A stretch of 64,000 bases of DNA, taken from contig CABIKM010000030.1 of assembly GCA_902196205.1 (NCBI GenBank), forward strand, positions 1 to 64,000. The letters run 5' to 3'. The DNA is from Candidatus Methylomirabilis lanthanidiphila. GTDB taxonomy: Bacteria > Methylomirabilota > Methylomirabilia > Methylomirabilales > Methylomirabilaceae. Shown piece after piece: positions 1-8,124 of the stretch. A model generated the notes under the pieces. The model was not told the DNA's origin. It was given only the letters and a program-made list of their open reading frames with translations, and did no database searches. The position numbers were made by a program, and so were the translations under genes. Position 1 is the stretch's first letter. Each line of letters begins with the position of its first letter.

Positions 1-52
1 CCGTGTACAGCGCTTGCTCCATCTGCTTACTCGGTGGTACTCTCGTGGCCAT
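1..52 (-). CDS. 5' end of a gene running off the left edge, possibly a transposase
   Basis: A minus-strand frame starts with ATG at 52 and is still open at the window edge, giving 17 residues (MATRVPPSKQMEQALYT). A perfect AAGGAGG ribosome site lies at about 60-66, a good distance upstream, so this is very likely a true start. The family cannot be fixed from 17 residues; the RVPPS-type opening and the neighbouring broken gene suggest an insertion-sequence transposase (IS256-like is a guess). The start codon and ribosome site are one arm of a 15-bp inverted repeat (51-65 with 110-124). Confidence 0.5.
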   Translation of the reverse strand, partial: MATRVPPSKQMEQALYT

Positions 53-124
53 GGTGTAGCCTCCTTGTCCGGGGCATCGTCCAATGCCCTCTTCGGGTTG
101 TGGTTTTCAGGAGGTTACACCATC
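51..124 (-). repeat. Nested inverted repeat over the start site of the edge gene
   Basis: Bases 51-65 and 110-124 are inverted copies of 15 bp with one mismatch. Between them lies a second perfect 6-bp stem (72-77 with 84-89, six-base loop). In RNA read from the minus strand, the distal arm would pair with the AAGGAGG site and the ATG of the gene starting at 52. Hairpins that hide the transposase start from read-through transcripts are known in several insertion sequences; that role here is inference. Confidence 0.55.
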
Positions 125-149
125 TTTCTTTTTACAGGAAGTTTATGAC

Positions 150-506
150 ATGACCAGTCTTACCGCTTATTTCTTTGGCGAGTTCGCAAACAGTTTTGTC
201 TTATCAAAGCTAAAATACAAACAAAATGGTAAACGTGGTATTTCTCAAGCATCGAGATTCGTTTGGTCCACTATAGTTGGGGAAGGCTTGGACTCCCTTC
301 TGTTTATGACTGTGGGGTTTCTTGGGATAATGGCAACTGACGAACTATTTAAGATTGTTCTAACCATTTGGGGAATCAAAGTGCTATACGAGATTATCGC
401 TCTTCCGGTGAGTATGAGTATTGCGAATTGGGTAAAGAAAATTGATGGATTTGATGTAATCGATGATCCGCGGACTACAAACTATAGCCCATTTTCAACT
501 CGCTAA
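150..506 (+). pseudogene. C-terminal remnant of a queuosine-precursor transporter (YhhQ/VUT family)
   Basis: The 118 codons from the ATG at 150 match the second half of YhhQ/VUT transporters: the AYFFGEFANSFVLSKLK membrane segment, the STIVGEGLDSLLF helix and the closing GFDVIDDPRTTNYSPF motif. Full members have about 220-240 residues, so the first half (about three helices) is missing. The frame is open back to 84, but that stretch has no family character and runs into the inverted repeat of the edge element. An insertion most likely removed the front of the gene. A weak AGGAAG site precedes 150, so a fragment could still be made. Base composition is clearly AT-richer than the main chromosome. 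Confidence 0.65.
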
Positions 507-510
507 GCCC

Positions 511-1194
511 ATGTCTAACAAGTTCGAACTTCATTTATCGGCGTACGCCATTTCTCCAGACTCCATCGTAACGATTGAGTCGCTAGGTTTTGTTCGAGAC
601 AAATTCGCCAACAACAGATACTGCGACACCACAGCCTATCACGCAACCTATCGAGGAGCTACTAAACTGCCCAATAACGATCTGTGGCAGAGTCTAAAGA
701 TGGTGCTAACACAAGATGTGTCTTTTGTTGGGATATTAGAAGAGGAGGAATTTTTTCAAGAAGAATTAGCGCACTATTCAACGGATGACGTTACGGAGTG
801 GGAACCACATTATATTGAGAAACTTCCCTTCCATCGCCCCCTTTCGAATGAATACAAAGCTTGTGACATTCACTTGAATGTTTCTCTGAGAAAATCGTCT
901 TCCGCGACGGTTGATTATATTTCTAGTATAGGTTTTGCGTCGTTCGATAAGCCTGAAGTCGACGGCGATCATCGTATCTTTTCCGCCACATGTAAGTCCT
1001 TGGAGGGCGGCAAAAAACTATTCGAGTTTCTTAATAAACTCCTAGTAAGGATCCCCGGCGTTAAAGCCAAGATGAAATTTGAACGCACAACTAGGTTCAT
1101 TCGTATTCCAACAGAAGCACCCGCACTGCCCCTCTTGTCGGATTTTGATTTGGAGACGTGGCTTCGTTGTCATACGGCCCAACTCGATTGCTAA
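511..1194 (+). CDS. Unknown protein with two tandem diverged domains, partner of the TIR-like gene
   Basis: Family not recognised. The start at 511 is preferred over the upstream 463 because 463-506 overlaps the YhhQ remnant. The 227-residue product contains two related modules, about residues 4-65 and 120-185. Each opens with a [EI]LHL/DIHL strand, then a helix ending in SLGF or SIGF, a short strand, a second helix (DLWQSLKMVL or KKLFEFLNKLL) and a final strand. The predicted beta-alpha-beta pattern recalls ferredoxin-like or ACT-like folds. No signal peptide or membrane segment is visible. The TIR-like gene follows 13 bases downstream, so the two are probably co-transcribed, and both are AT-rich relative to the chromosome. 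A sensor or regulator role for the effector is inference from position only. Confidence 0.6.
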   Translation: MSNKFELHLSAYAISPDSIVTIESLGFVRDKFANNRYCDTTAYHATYRGATKLPNNDLWQSLKMVLTQDVSFVGILEEEEFFQEELAHYSTDDVTEWEPHYIEKLPFHRPLSNEYKACDIHLNVSLRKSSSATVDYISSIGFASFDKPEVDGDHRIFSATCKSLEGGKKLFEFLNKLLVRIPGVKAKMKFERTTRFIRIPTEAPALPLLSDFDLETWLRCHTAQLDC

Positions 1195-1207
1195 TCTGTT
1201 ACATATT

Positions 1208-2428
1208 ATGAGCAAAAGAAAACTCTTCGTCGGGTCATCAACGGAAGCTGCTGATTCAGGAGCACTCCGCTCACTGATTGATCAGCTATCTCAGCACCTT
1301 GGATCAGACGTTGAAGTGATCTCCTGGCAAAACACGATTTGGAGCAATCTTGAATCGGCCCTACGAACACTCACGCAATCTCTGACAGAGTATTCGTATG
1401 CTGTATTTCTTGGTTGGCCGGATGATAAGCTTGAGATGCGGACACGTAAGTTCTATTGCTGTAGAGATAACGTCATTTTTGAATTCGGTCTTTTCCTCAG
1501 TCAGCTAGGCAGAGAACGTACATTTTTCGTAGCGCCAAAACCGGGCATAAAACTACCGCCTGATGACCTTGAATACCATATTCTCACTGACTTACGAGGT
1601 ACATTTTTCGCTGGCACCTATACTATCACGGGCACGGGCTCATCACTTACCCCGCACTTTAGATTAGATAGTTTGATTCAGACAATACAGCGTCTCGAAT
1701 GCGACATGCACGCTCTTACACCAGTAAGTGCAAAAACTGAGCTAGATCGGCAAATTCAAGGCGCACAAAGTAAGGTGAGGACACCCGGCCGTCCTGATGC
1801 TTATTATTCGGGCCTTTTGAGAAATAGGATCGATTATTTAATCAATCTCAAGGCGATCGAATCAAACAAGTCTGTTCAGGATGCTGTTCAAGACCTGCTA
1901 CTGTTTATGGAGTACGAACGAGATGTTTGCGATTTGAAACAGCTTACTCACGTTCAACATCACGAAGTCGGACAGTGGGGCCAAGTATGGGTATTTGCTG
2001 ACTCACCACTTGAGTTTCAACCGACATCTGGTCGTGACTTCGATGCACTACGAAAAACGATTCGTGATAATTTATTAAATGGCGTTGAATACAAATATTT
2101 TCTCACAGAAGATGGCTATAATAAATCAAAATTGGATATGATCATACCAAGCAACATTAAAGAAACCCAAAAGAACAAAATGCGAAAACAAATTACATTT
2201 TTTCTAGTTGATAAAAAATTATTTAAAACCTACTTCACACTACATTTCCCTAAAGGACAAACTAATCCGACTAAGGTTTACATGAGTGCACTCAGAGATG
2301 AACGAAGAAAAGATTTATTGATAGAAATTGCCGATTCGGAACACATTCAGCGCATCCGAGAAAATATCGAGCTTTTATGTGGAAAAGACGAAGAAAACTC
2401 AAAAGTTAAGGTCAAACGATTCGTCTGA
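1208..2428 (+). CDS. TIR-like NAD/nucleotide-binding effector with a C-terminal sensor-like region
   Basis: The first 140 residues of this 406-residue protein match the 'predicted nucleotide-binding protein containing TIR-like domain' family (PF10137 type): KLFVGSSTE near residue 5, YAVFLGWPDD near 65 and RDNVIFEFGLF at 86-96, where Glu92 is in the usual catalytic position. Such domains act as NADases or nucleotide-binding effectors in anti-phage systems. Residues about 190-406 are an unassigned region with a central strand motif, GQVWVFADSPLEF, followed by helices and a lysine-rich tail; it may sense a partner or ligand. The upstream ATG at 1079 would overlap the preceding gene, so 1208 is chosen. 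It lies next to a type III restriction-modification operon in AT-rich DNA, so a transferred defence gene is likely. The trigger and substrate are unknown. Confidence 0.7.
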   Translation: MSKRKLFVGSSTEAADSGALRSLIDQLSQHLGSDVEVISWQNTIWSNLESALRTLTQSLTEYSYAVFLGWPDDKLEMRTRKFYCCRDNVIFEFGLFLSQLGRERTFFVAPKPGIKLPPDDLEYHILTDLRGTFFAGTYTITGTGSSLTPHFRLDSLIQTIQRLECDMHALTPVSAKTELDRQIQGAQSKVRTPGRPDAYYSGLLRNRIDYLINLKAIESNKSVQDAVQDLLLFMEYERDVCDLKQLTHVQHHEVGQWGQVWVFADSPLEFQPTSGRDFDALRKTIRDNLLNGVEYKYFLTEDGYNKSKLDMIIPSNIKETQKNKMRKQITFFLVDKKLFKTYFTLHFPKGQTNPTKVYMSALRDERRKDLLIEIADSEHIQRIRENIELLCGKDEENSKVKVKRFV

Positions 2429-2940
2429 AGTCGAGGCCATCAACCGCAGGACACCACATCATTTCTTGACTCAATGGCACCGACCTTGCCTCGCCGTTTA
2501 CAATGCGGGGATAATCGATCTTTCATCGGCTGGCTTTGGCTCAAGCTGACTAAGCTCGTTTTCTCGCGGTAAGGAAGCGAATGTTAACGCGGCGGTTAAC
2601 CCGACTTTCGCAACTGGAGGGTAGGTGTCGGTGTAAGTCCTTGATATTCCAGCCTACCCACTCCACAAGTCTGTACTACATGCGCACCGCTCTTTTTGCA
2701 GTGCTCCTTAGCGTCAGCTGGGTGGGCAGTGTCCACCCGAGCTGCGCCAGGAGCAGTAGGCGATCGGGTTCCAGCTGGGTGTAGCGCGTAAAGATCAGCG
2801 AGCATCTGCATGGCCGCGAACTTCTCCGGGACCTGTCGCCTATGTAGAACTGCTCTCGTACTCAAAGCTCACCTGACCGATGCGAAGCAACGCAATGCCG
2901 CGTTCTTTCGCAAACTTGGACTCCCAGACCGGATCGGTTA
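2429..2940. other. Eroded intergenic stretch before the type III RM operon
   Basis: No intact gene is visible. A 43-codon plus-strand frame (ATG 2810) ends at 2939-2941 with a TAATG overlap onto the mod start. That coupling pattern suggests the tail of a lost upstream operon gene. On the minus strand, several short frames between 2596 and 2865 look like pieces of one reading frame broken by shifts, but I cannot name a family. The composition changes here from AT-rich (TIR unit) to GC-rich (RM operon), which fits a recombination joint. Confidence 0.4.
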
Positions 2941-4557
2941 ATGACCAAGCCAAAGCTCGAACTGACATGGATCGGGAAGGAGAACCGGCCGAAGCTGGAG
3001 CCGCGCATCCTGCTGGAGGACCAGGAGAGGTCCTACCATGCGGTGCACCGGGTCACCGACCGCGACCTGTTCGACAATCGCCTGATCTTCGGCGACAACC
3101 TGCTTGCCCTGAAAGCCCTCGAACAGGAGTTCACCGGCAAGATCAAGTGCATCTACATCGATCCGCCGTACAACACCGGCAGTGCGTTCGAGCATTACGA
3201 TGATGGTGTCGAGCATTCGCTCTGGTTGTCGCTTATGCGTGATCGCCTTGAACTCCTGCGGAGCTTATTAAGCAACGACGGGTCGATTTGGATCAGCATC
3301 GACGACAACGAAATGCCATATCTCCGCGTTCTAATGGACGAGGTGTTTGGTCGGGTCAACTTTGTTGCACAGTGCATATGGGAGAAAGTTTATTCCCCAA
3401 AGAGTTCGGCGAAATTCCTATCGGAGAACCACGACTATATTGTCTGCTACGCAAGAGATACCAGCAAATGGAATCGAAACCTTCTTCCGCGCAGCGCGAA
3501 ACAGGACAAAGCGTACAGAAACCTCGATAACGACCCCCGTGGGCCTTGGAAGCCAGGTGACCTGTCTGCAAGAAACTACTATAGTCTCGGACGATACCCT
3601 ATTAAATGTCCGTCGGGACGAGTAATTCCTGGACCCCCGCAAGGGATGTACTGGCGAGTTTCTGAGGACAAACTGATTCAACTTGATCGTGACTGCAGAA
3701 TTTGGTGGGGCAAAGGCGGCAACAATGTTCCGGCCATAAAGCGATTTTTATCAGAAGTTATTTCCGGTATCGTACCTGAAACAATTTGGACCTATGGGGA
3801 AGTAGGACATAACCAAGCCGCAAAGCAGCACCTGAAGGAACTGCTTCCAGACGTTGAGGAACTCTTCGTCACTCCAAAGCCTGAAGGATTGGTTCAGCGA
3901 ATTTTGGACATCGCCACCAATCCCGGAGACTGGGTTCTCGACTCCTTCGGCGGTTCCGGTACCACCGGGGCAGTGGCGCACAAGATGGGGCGGCGGTGGA
4001 TCATGGTGGAGCTGGGCGAGCATTGCCATACGCACATCATCCCGCGACTGAAGAAGGTGATTGACAGTGAGGACAAAGGCGGGATCACGGAGGCGGTTGG
4101 TTGGAAGGGCGGCGGCGGGTTCCGCTATTACCGGCTGGCGCCGTCGCTGCTCGAAAAGGACAAGTGGGGCAACTGGGTCATCAACAAGGCATACAATCCC
4201 GCGATGCTCACTGAGGCTGTCTGTAAGCTGGAGGGCTTCACGTACACGCCGAGCGACACGATCTACTGGCAGCACGGCTACTCCACCGAGCGCGACTTCA
4301 TCTACGTCACCACCCAGAACCTGAGCCACGACCAGTTGCAGGCATTAAGCGACGAGGTTGGCGACTCCCGTTCGCTCCTGGTGATGTGCACCGCCTTTCG
4401 CGGCAAGCCGGACCGCTACCCGAACTTGACAATCAAGAAGATCCCCAAGACCGTCATGGCCCGTTGCGAGTGGGGCAAGGACGACTACAGCCTCCGCGTG
4501 GAGAACCTACCCAAAGCTCCGCCCCCACCGGGCCAACAAGATTTGGGGCTTGTCTGA
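2941..4557 (+). CDS. mod: Type III restriction-modification methyltransferase (Mod, beta-class N6-adenine)
   Basis: This 538-residue DNA adenine methyltransferase would protect host sites and supply target recognition to the Res subunit. The catalytic DPPYNTG motif (residues 74-80) comes before the SAM-binding DSFGGSGTTGA motif (about 334-344), the order of beta-class Mod enzymes. The opening KLELTWIGKENRP and the phrase FGDNLLALKALE are typical of this Mod group, which supports the start at 2941. The region between the motifs, about residues 130-310, is the target-recognition domain. Its codons are visibly AT-richer than both flanks, suggesting exchange of this domain by recombination. The stop of a broken upstream frame overlaps the start as TAATG. 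A DUF2283 gene and res follow closely, so this is one operon. The recognised sequence cannot be read from the protein. Confidence 0.9.
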   Translation: MTKPKLELTWIGKENRPKLEPRILLEDQERSYHAVHRVTDRDLFDNRLIFGDNLLALKALEQEFTGKIKCIYIDPPYNTGSAFEHYDDGVEHSLWLSLMRDRLELLRSLLSNDGSIWISIDDNEMPYLRVLMDEVFGRVNFVAQCIWEKVYSPKSSAKFLSENHDYIVCYARDTSKWNRNLLPRSAKQDKAYRNLDNDPRGPWKPGDLSARNYYSLGRYPIKCPSGRVIPGPPQGMYWRVSEDKLIQLDRDCRIWWGKGGNNVPAIKRFLSEVISGIVPETIWTYGEVGHNQAAKQHLKELLPDVEELFVTPKPEGLVQRILDIATNPGDWVLDSFGGSGTTGAVAHKMGRRWIMVELGEHCHTHIIPRLKKVIDSEDKGGITEAVGWKGGGGFRYYRLAPSLLEKDKWGNWVINKAYNPAMLTEAVCKLEGFTYTPSDTIYWQHGYSTERDFIYVTTQNLSHDQLQALSDEVGDSRSLLVMCTAFRGKPDRYPNLTIKKIPKTVMARCEWGKDDYSLRVENLPKAPPPPGQQDLGLV

Positions 4558-4597
4558 TGACGCGAAGAGAGCGGTCGCTTTTCAAGAGGAGGCAGAT

Positions 4598-4840
4598 ATG
4601 GCCATAGCAGACATTCAGGAGTATTTGAAACTGATTCCGGCGGTTAACCGGGCGCCGCAGCACGCCGTATGGCTCACGTATGACGACGAAGCTGACACGC
4701 TCTACGTGAATTTCAAGAAGCCGAGTTACGCCACTGATAGCGAACTGACCGATGAGGACGTAATCGTCCGCTATGAGGACGACGCAGTGATCGGTTTCAC
4801 CGTCTTGCACGCAAGTAAACGGATCAAAAAAACGGCATAA
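4598..4840 (+). CDS. DUF2283 small protein within the RM operon
   Basis: This 80-residue protein carries the DUF2283 signature: HAVWLTYDDEADTLYVNF, followed by a YEDDAVIGFTVLHASKR ending. A longer frame could begin at a TTG at 4550, overlapping the mod stop, but GAGGAGG at 4586-4592 stands just before ATG 4598, so the shorter start is chosen. It is 40 bases past mod and 26 bases before res, hence part of the operon. DUF2283 proteins are often found near toxin-antitoxin and defence genes, but no biochemical role is established. Regulation or assembly of the RM complex is a guess. Confidence 0.75.
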   Translation: MAIADIQEYLKLIPAVNRAPQHAVWLTYDDEADTLYVNFKKPSYATDSELTDEDVIVRYEDDAVIGFTVLHASKRIKKTA

Positions 4841-4866
4841 GGCTGCGTCGCTTGCAGGTACAATAG

Positions 4867-7500
4867 ATGAACCGCCACGTCAATGCCGTTGCCGGTCGGT
4901 TGAGTTTGCGGGCGCCGCAGCGCCGGTCGCTGGAGATTCTCGACCGCGTCACCGAGATCGTGCCGCCTAAGAAAGGTGTCGATCTTACTACGGCCCTCGC
5001 AGCGGTACAGAGCGAGTTTCCGACCGTGACCGATTTCGAGCGCGAGTTCCCCTCACTCTGCTTCGCCCTCGCGACCGGCGTCGGCAAGACCCGGCTGATG
5101 GGCGCCTTCATCAGCTACCTGCACCTCGCCCATGGCCTCAGACACTTCTTCGTCCTGGCGCCCAATCTCACCATCTACAACAAGCTCATCGCCGACTTCA
5201 CGCCCAACACGCCCAAGTATGTCTTCAAGGGGATCGCGGAGTTTGCCGCCGAGCCGCCGGAGATCATCACCGGTGACAACTACGAGTCGGGCGTGGGGGT
5301 GCGGCGCTCGCTCTTGCCGGGCTTCGAGCGGGAGATCCACGTCAACATCTTCAACATCTCCAAGATCAATTCCGAGGTCCGGGGCGGCCGGTCGCCTCGC
5401 ATCAAGCGTCTGTCCGAGTATATCGGCGAGAGCTACTTCGACTACCTCGCCGGCCTCGATGACCTGGTGCTGCTGATGGACGAGTCCCATCGCTACCGGG
5501 CGTCGGCCGGCGTGCGGGCCATCAATGAACTGAAGCCGGTGCTGGGGCTGGAGCTGACGGCCACGCCCCTTATAGAGACGGCCCGCGGCCCTGTACGTTT
5601 CAACAATATCATCTACGACTATCCGCTGGCCACGGCAATGGCGGATGGATTTGTGAAGGAGCCGGCAGTCGTCACGCAGAAGAACTTCGATCCCGGTCAG
5701 TTCACCCCGGCACAGATGGAAGAGATCAAGCTCCAGGATGGGATCCGGCTGCACGAAAACACGAAGGTGGAGCTGGACACCTACGCCCGCCAGACCGGGC
5801 AGCCGGTTGTCAAACCCTTCATGCTGATCATTGCCCGTGACACTACGCACGCCGCACAGCTTATGCAGCGTATCCGGTCGGACGAGTTCTTTAGTGGGGA
5901 CTACAAGGACAAGGTCATTCAGGTGGATTCGAGCAGGACCGGCGCGGAGGAGGATGAGATGGTCCAGCGCCTCCTCGCCGTCGAGAGTCCCGAGGAGCCG
6001 ACCGAGATCGTCATCCACGTGAACATGCTCAAGGAGGGCTGGGACGTCACCAACCTCTACACCATTGTCCCCCTTCGGGCCGCCAACGCTCGAACCCTGA
6101 TCGAGCAGTCGATCGGCCGGGGACTTCGCCTGCCTTATGGCAGACGGACCGGCGTCAGTGTCGTGGACCGGCTGAGCATCGTCGCCCACGACCGGTTTCA
6201 GGAGATCATCGATGAGGCCAATCGTCCCGATTCGATCATCCGCCTCACACAGGTCGTGCTTGACCCGAGCACCGATCTCCAGAAAACCCGTACGGTGGTC
6301 ATCCAGTCGAACGTTGTCGAGCAGATCGAGGCGATGGCCGACGAATCAGAGCGCCGGATTGCGCAGGCGACCCGCGAGGTGATCCGACGATACGAACACC
6401 TGCCCGGGTCGAACCACCTGCTGAGGCCGGAGATCCGCGAGCAGATCGTCCAGGAGGTCACGGAATACGTCAGGACGGCGCAGCAGACGCTGCCGGGTGT
6501 AACCGAGCAGCCGAATATCGCGGAAGTTGTGACGAAGACCACCGACCTCGTGGTGCGGCAGACTATCGATATCCCGAGGATTCTGGTCACGCCAAAGGGC
6601 GAAGTGACCAGCGGCTTTCATCTCTTCACGTTGGACTGCTCCAGTATCCGGTATCAGCCGGTCGAACGGAACCTCTTGATCCAGCATCTGCGAACACATG
6701 TGCAGGACACGCTGAGCTTCGGTGGCGTCTCGCATCCGGAACAGCGGTTAGAGGATTACCTGGTGCGCGGCCTGGTCGATTTCGACGATATCGCCTATGA
6801 CGAGCACGCCGACCTACTCTATGACCTCGCCGGGCAGGTGGTGAGACATTTGCGTTCGTACCTGACAGAGGAGGATACGCAAAATGTGCTGATCTATCAC
6901 CAGAAGCAGCTCGCGGCGTTCGTGCATGCGCAGATGCAGGCCCACCAGTGGGAAAGCGCAAGAGGGTACGACGTTGTGGTAAGCAAGGGGTTTACGGAAC
7001 TCAAGGGCGGTGCGTGTACCGCCAAAGCGGACGAGCCTGTTCAGGACTTCCGACAGACTGTGGAAGACAAGGGCCGTATCGCGCAAATGGTGTTTGGGGG
7101 CTTCCAGCAGTGTCTGTATCCTATGCAGAAGTTTCAGTCCGATGCCGAACGGAAGCTGGCCGTGATCCTCGACCGCGAGGTGCAGAAGTGGTGCAAACCG
7201 GCGCACGGGCAGTTTCACATCTTCTATAAGGTGGGCATCGACCACCACGAATATGTCCCGGACTTCGTGGCTGAAACGGAACACGCGATCTACTTGCTTG
7301 AAGCCAAGGCGCGGAATGAGATGACCGATGCCGACGTGCTGGCCAAGCAAGAGGCAGCGATGACATGGTGCGGCTATGCCACGACCCACGCCCTCAGCAA
7401 CGGCGGCAAGCCGTGGACGTACCTCCTCATTCCGCACGATGCAATCGCCGGGAACATGACGCTTGGTGGCTTGGTCGCCCAGTTCGCCACGGCACTGTGA
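4867..7500 (+). CDS. res: Type III restriction enzyme Res subunit (helicase plus nuclease)
   Basis: This 877-residue ATP-dependent endonuclease subunit would act with Mod to translocate along or signal over DNA and cut unmodified targets. Walker A GVGKT lies at about 71-75 and the DEAH-like box (LLMDESHRYRA) at about 202-212. Helicase motif VI is SIGRGLRLPYGRR near 415. The C-terminal PD-(D/E)xK nuclease shows VPDFV near 796 and LLEAKAR near 811. Length and order fit type III Res proteins. The start at 4867 opens close behind DUF2283, and the stop directly abuts the next frame at 7501. No frameshift or missing motif is seen, so the system looks intact. Confidence 0.9.
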   Translation: MNRHVNAVAGRLSLRAPQRRSLEILDRVTEIVPPKKGVDLTTALAAVQSEFPTVTDFEREFPSLCFALATGVGKTRLMGAFISYLHLAHGLRHFFVLAPNLTIYNKLIADFTPNTPKYVFKGIAEFAAEPPEIITGDNYESGVGVRRSLLPGFEREIHVNIFNISKINSEVRGGRSPRIKRLSEYIGESYFDYLAGLDDLVLLMDESHRYRASAGVRAINELKPVLGLELTATPLIETARGPVRFNNIIYDYPLATAMADGFVKEPAVVTQKNFDPGQFTPAQMEEIKLQDGIRLHENTKVELDTYARQTGQPVVKPFMLIIARDTTHAAQLMQRIRSDEFFSGDYKDKVIQVDSSRTGAEEDEMVQRLLAVESPEEPTEIVIHVNMLKEGWDVTNLYTIVPLRAANARTLIEQSIGRGLRLPYGRRTGVSVVDRLSIVAHDRFQEIIDEANRPDSIIRLTQVVLDPSTDLQKTRTVVIQSNVVEQIEAMADESERRIAQATREVIRRYEHLPGSNHLLRPEIREQIVQEVTEYVRTAQQTLPGVTEQPNIAEVVTKTTDLVVRQTIDIPRILVTPKGEVTSGFHLFTLDCSSIRYQPVERNLLIQHLRTHVQDTLSFGGVSHPEQRLEDYLVRGLVDFDDIAYDEHADLLYDLAGQVVRHLRSYLTEEDTQNVLIYHQKQLAAFVHAQMQAHQWESARGYDVVVSKGFTELKGGACTAKADEPVQDFRQTVEDKGRIAQMVFGGFQQCLYPMQKFQSDAERKLAVILDREVQKWCKPAHGQFHIFYKVGIDHHEYVPDFVAETEHAIYLLEAKARNEMTDADVLAKQEAAMTWCGYATTHALSNGGKPWTYLLIPHDAIAGNMTLGGLVAQFATAL

Positions 7501-7509
7501 GTGTCACTG

Positions 7510-8037
7510 ATGGACATCGTGTCGCACGGACTGTGGGGCGGCATCGCCTTCGGACGGACTAACCGGCGGAGCTTTGGCCTGGCCGTAGCCTGCGGCATAC
7601 TTCCGGATCTGGTGCCGTTCGGCCCCTGGCACGTCACGATGCTCCTTGGTCTGGCCCAGCGGCCGCCGCGTAACGGGTGGGAGCCGCCGGACCCCGACCT
7701 AATCCCGGCGTATGTTCATCACCTGTACAGCGTGACGCACAGCCTGCTCGTCTTCCTTGTCGTATTCGCCGTCATTGGAATCGTGTGCCGAAGGCCGGTC
7801 TGGGAGATATGCGCCTGGGGACTGCACATCGGCATGGACATCTTCACGCACTCCACGCGGTTTTTCCCCACGCCGTTTCTCTGGCCGTTTTCGACCTTTA
7901 CAATCAACGGCTGGCCGTGGGGACAGCCGGCGATCTTCGTTCCCAACGTACTCCTCCTGGTACTGCTATACGCCTGGTTCTGGCTGTATCGGCCGAGAGC
8001 GTCGCGCAAGCCCCCGCATACACATACGACGGTGTAG
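7510..8037 (+). CDS. YdjM-like membrane-bound metal-dependent hydrolase family protein
   Basis: The 175-residue product has several hydrophobic helices and histidine pairs placed as in the YdjM/'LexA-binding, inner membrane-associated putative hydrolase' family: DIVSHGLWG at the start, YVHHLYSVTHSLL mid-protein and GLHIGMDIFTHSTRFFP later. The histidines and aspartates probably bind metal at the membrane face. A GTG at 7501 would add three residues and directly follows the res stop, so either start is possible. Coupling to res may reflect read-through; no defence role is implied. The substrate is unknown. Confidence 0.65.
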   Translation: MDIVSHGLWGGIAFGRTNRRSFGLAVACGILPDLVPFGPWHVTMLLGLAQRPPRNGWEPPDPDLIPAYVHHLYSVTHSLLVFLVVFAVIGIVCRRPVWEICAWGLHIGMDIFTHSTRFFPTPFLWPFSTFTINGWPWGQPAIFVPNVLLLVLLYAWFWLYRPRASRKPPHTHTTV

Positions 8038-8124
8038 CGCTTTCACGACAACGAGAAAGGCAGAGAGACCGGGCGCTATTCGAAACAGATCAGCACGGGT
8101 GACGCAACCGAGGGGGGAACAACG

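Noticed and set aside
2596-2865. 89-codon minus-strand frame in the eroded stretch
   Set aside because: No ribosome site or family match; it looks like one fragment of a broken frame and is described only as eroded DNA.
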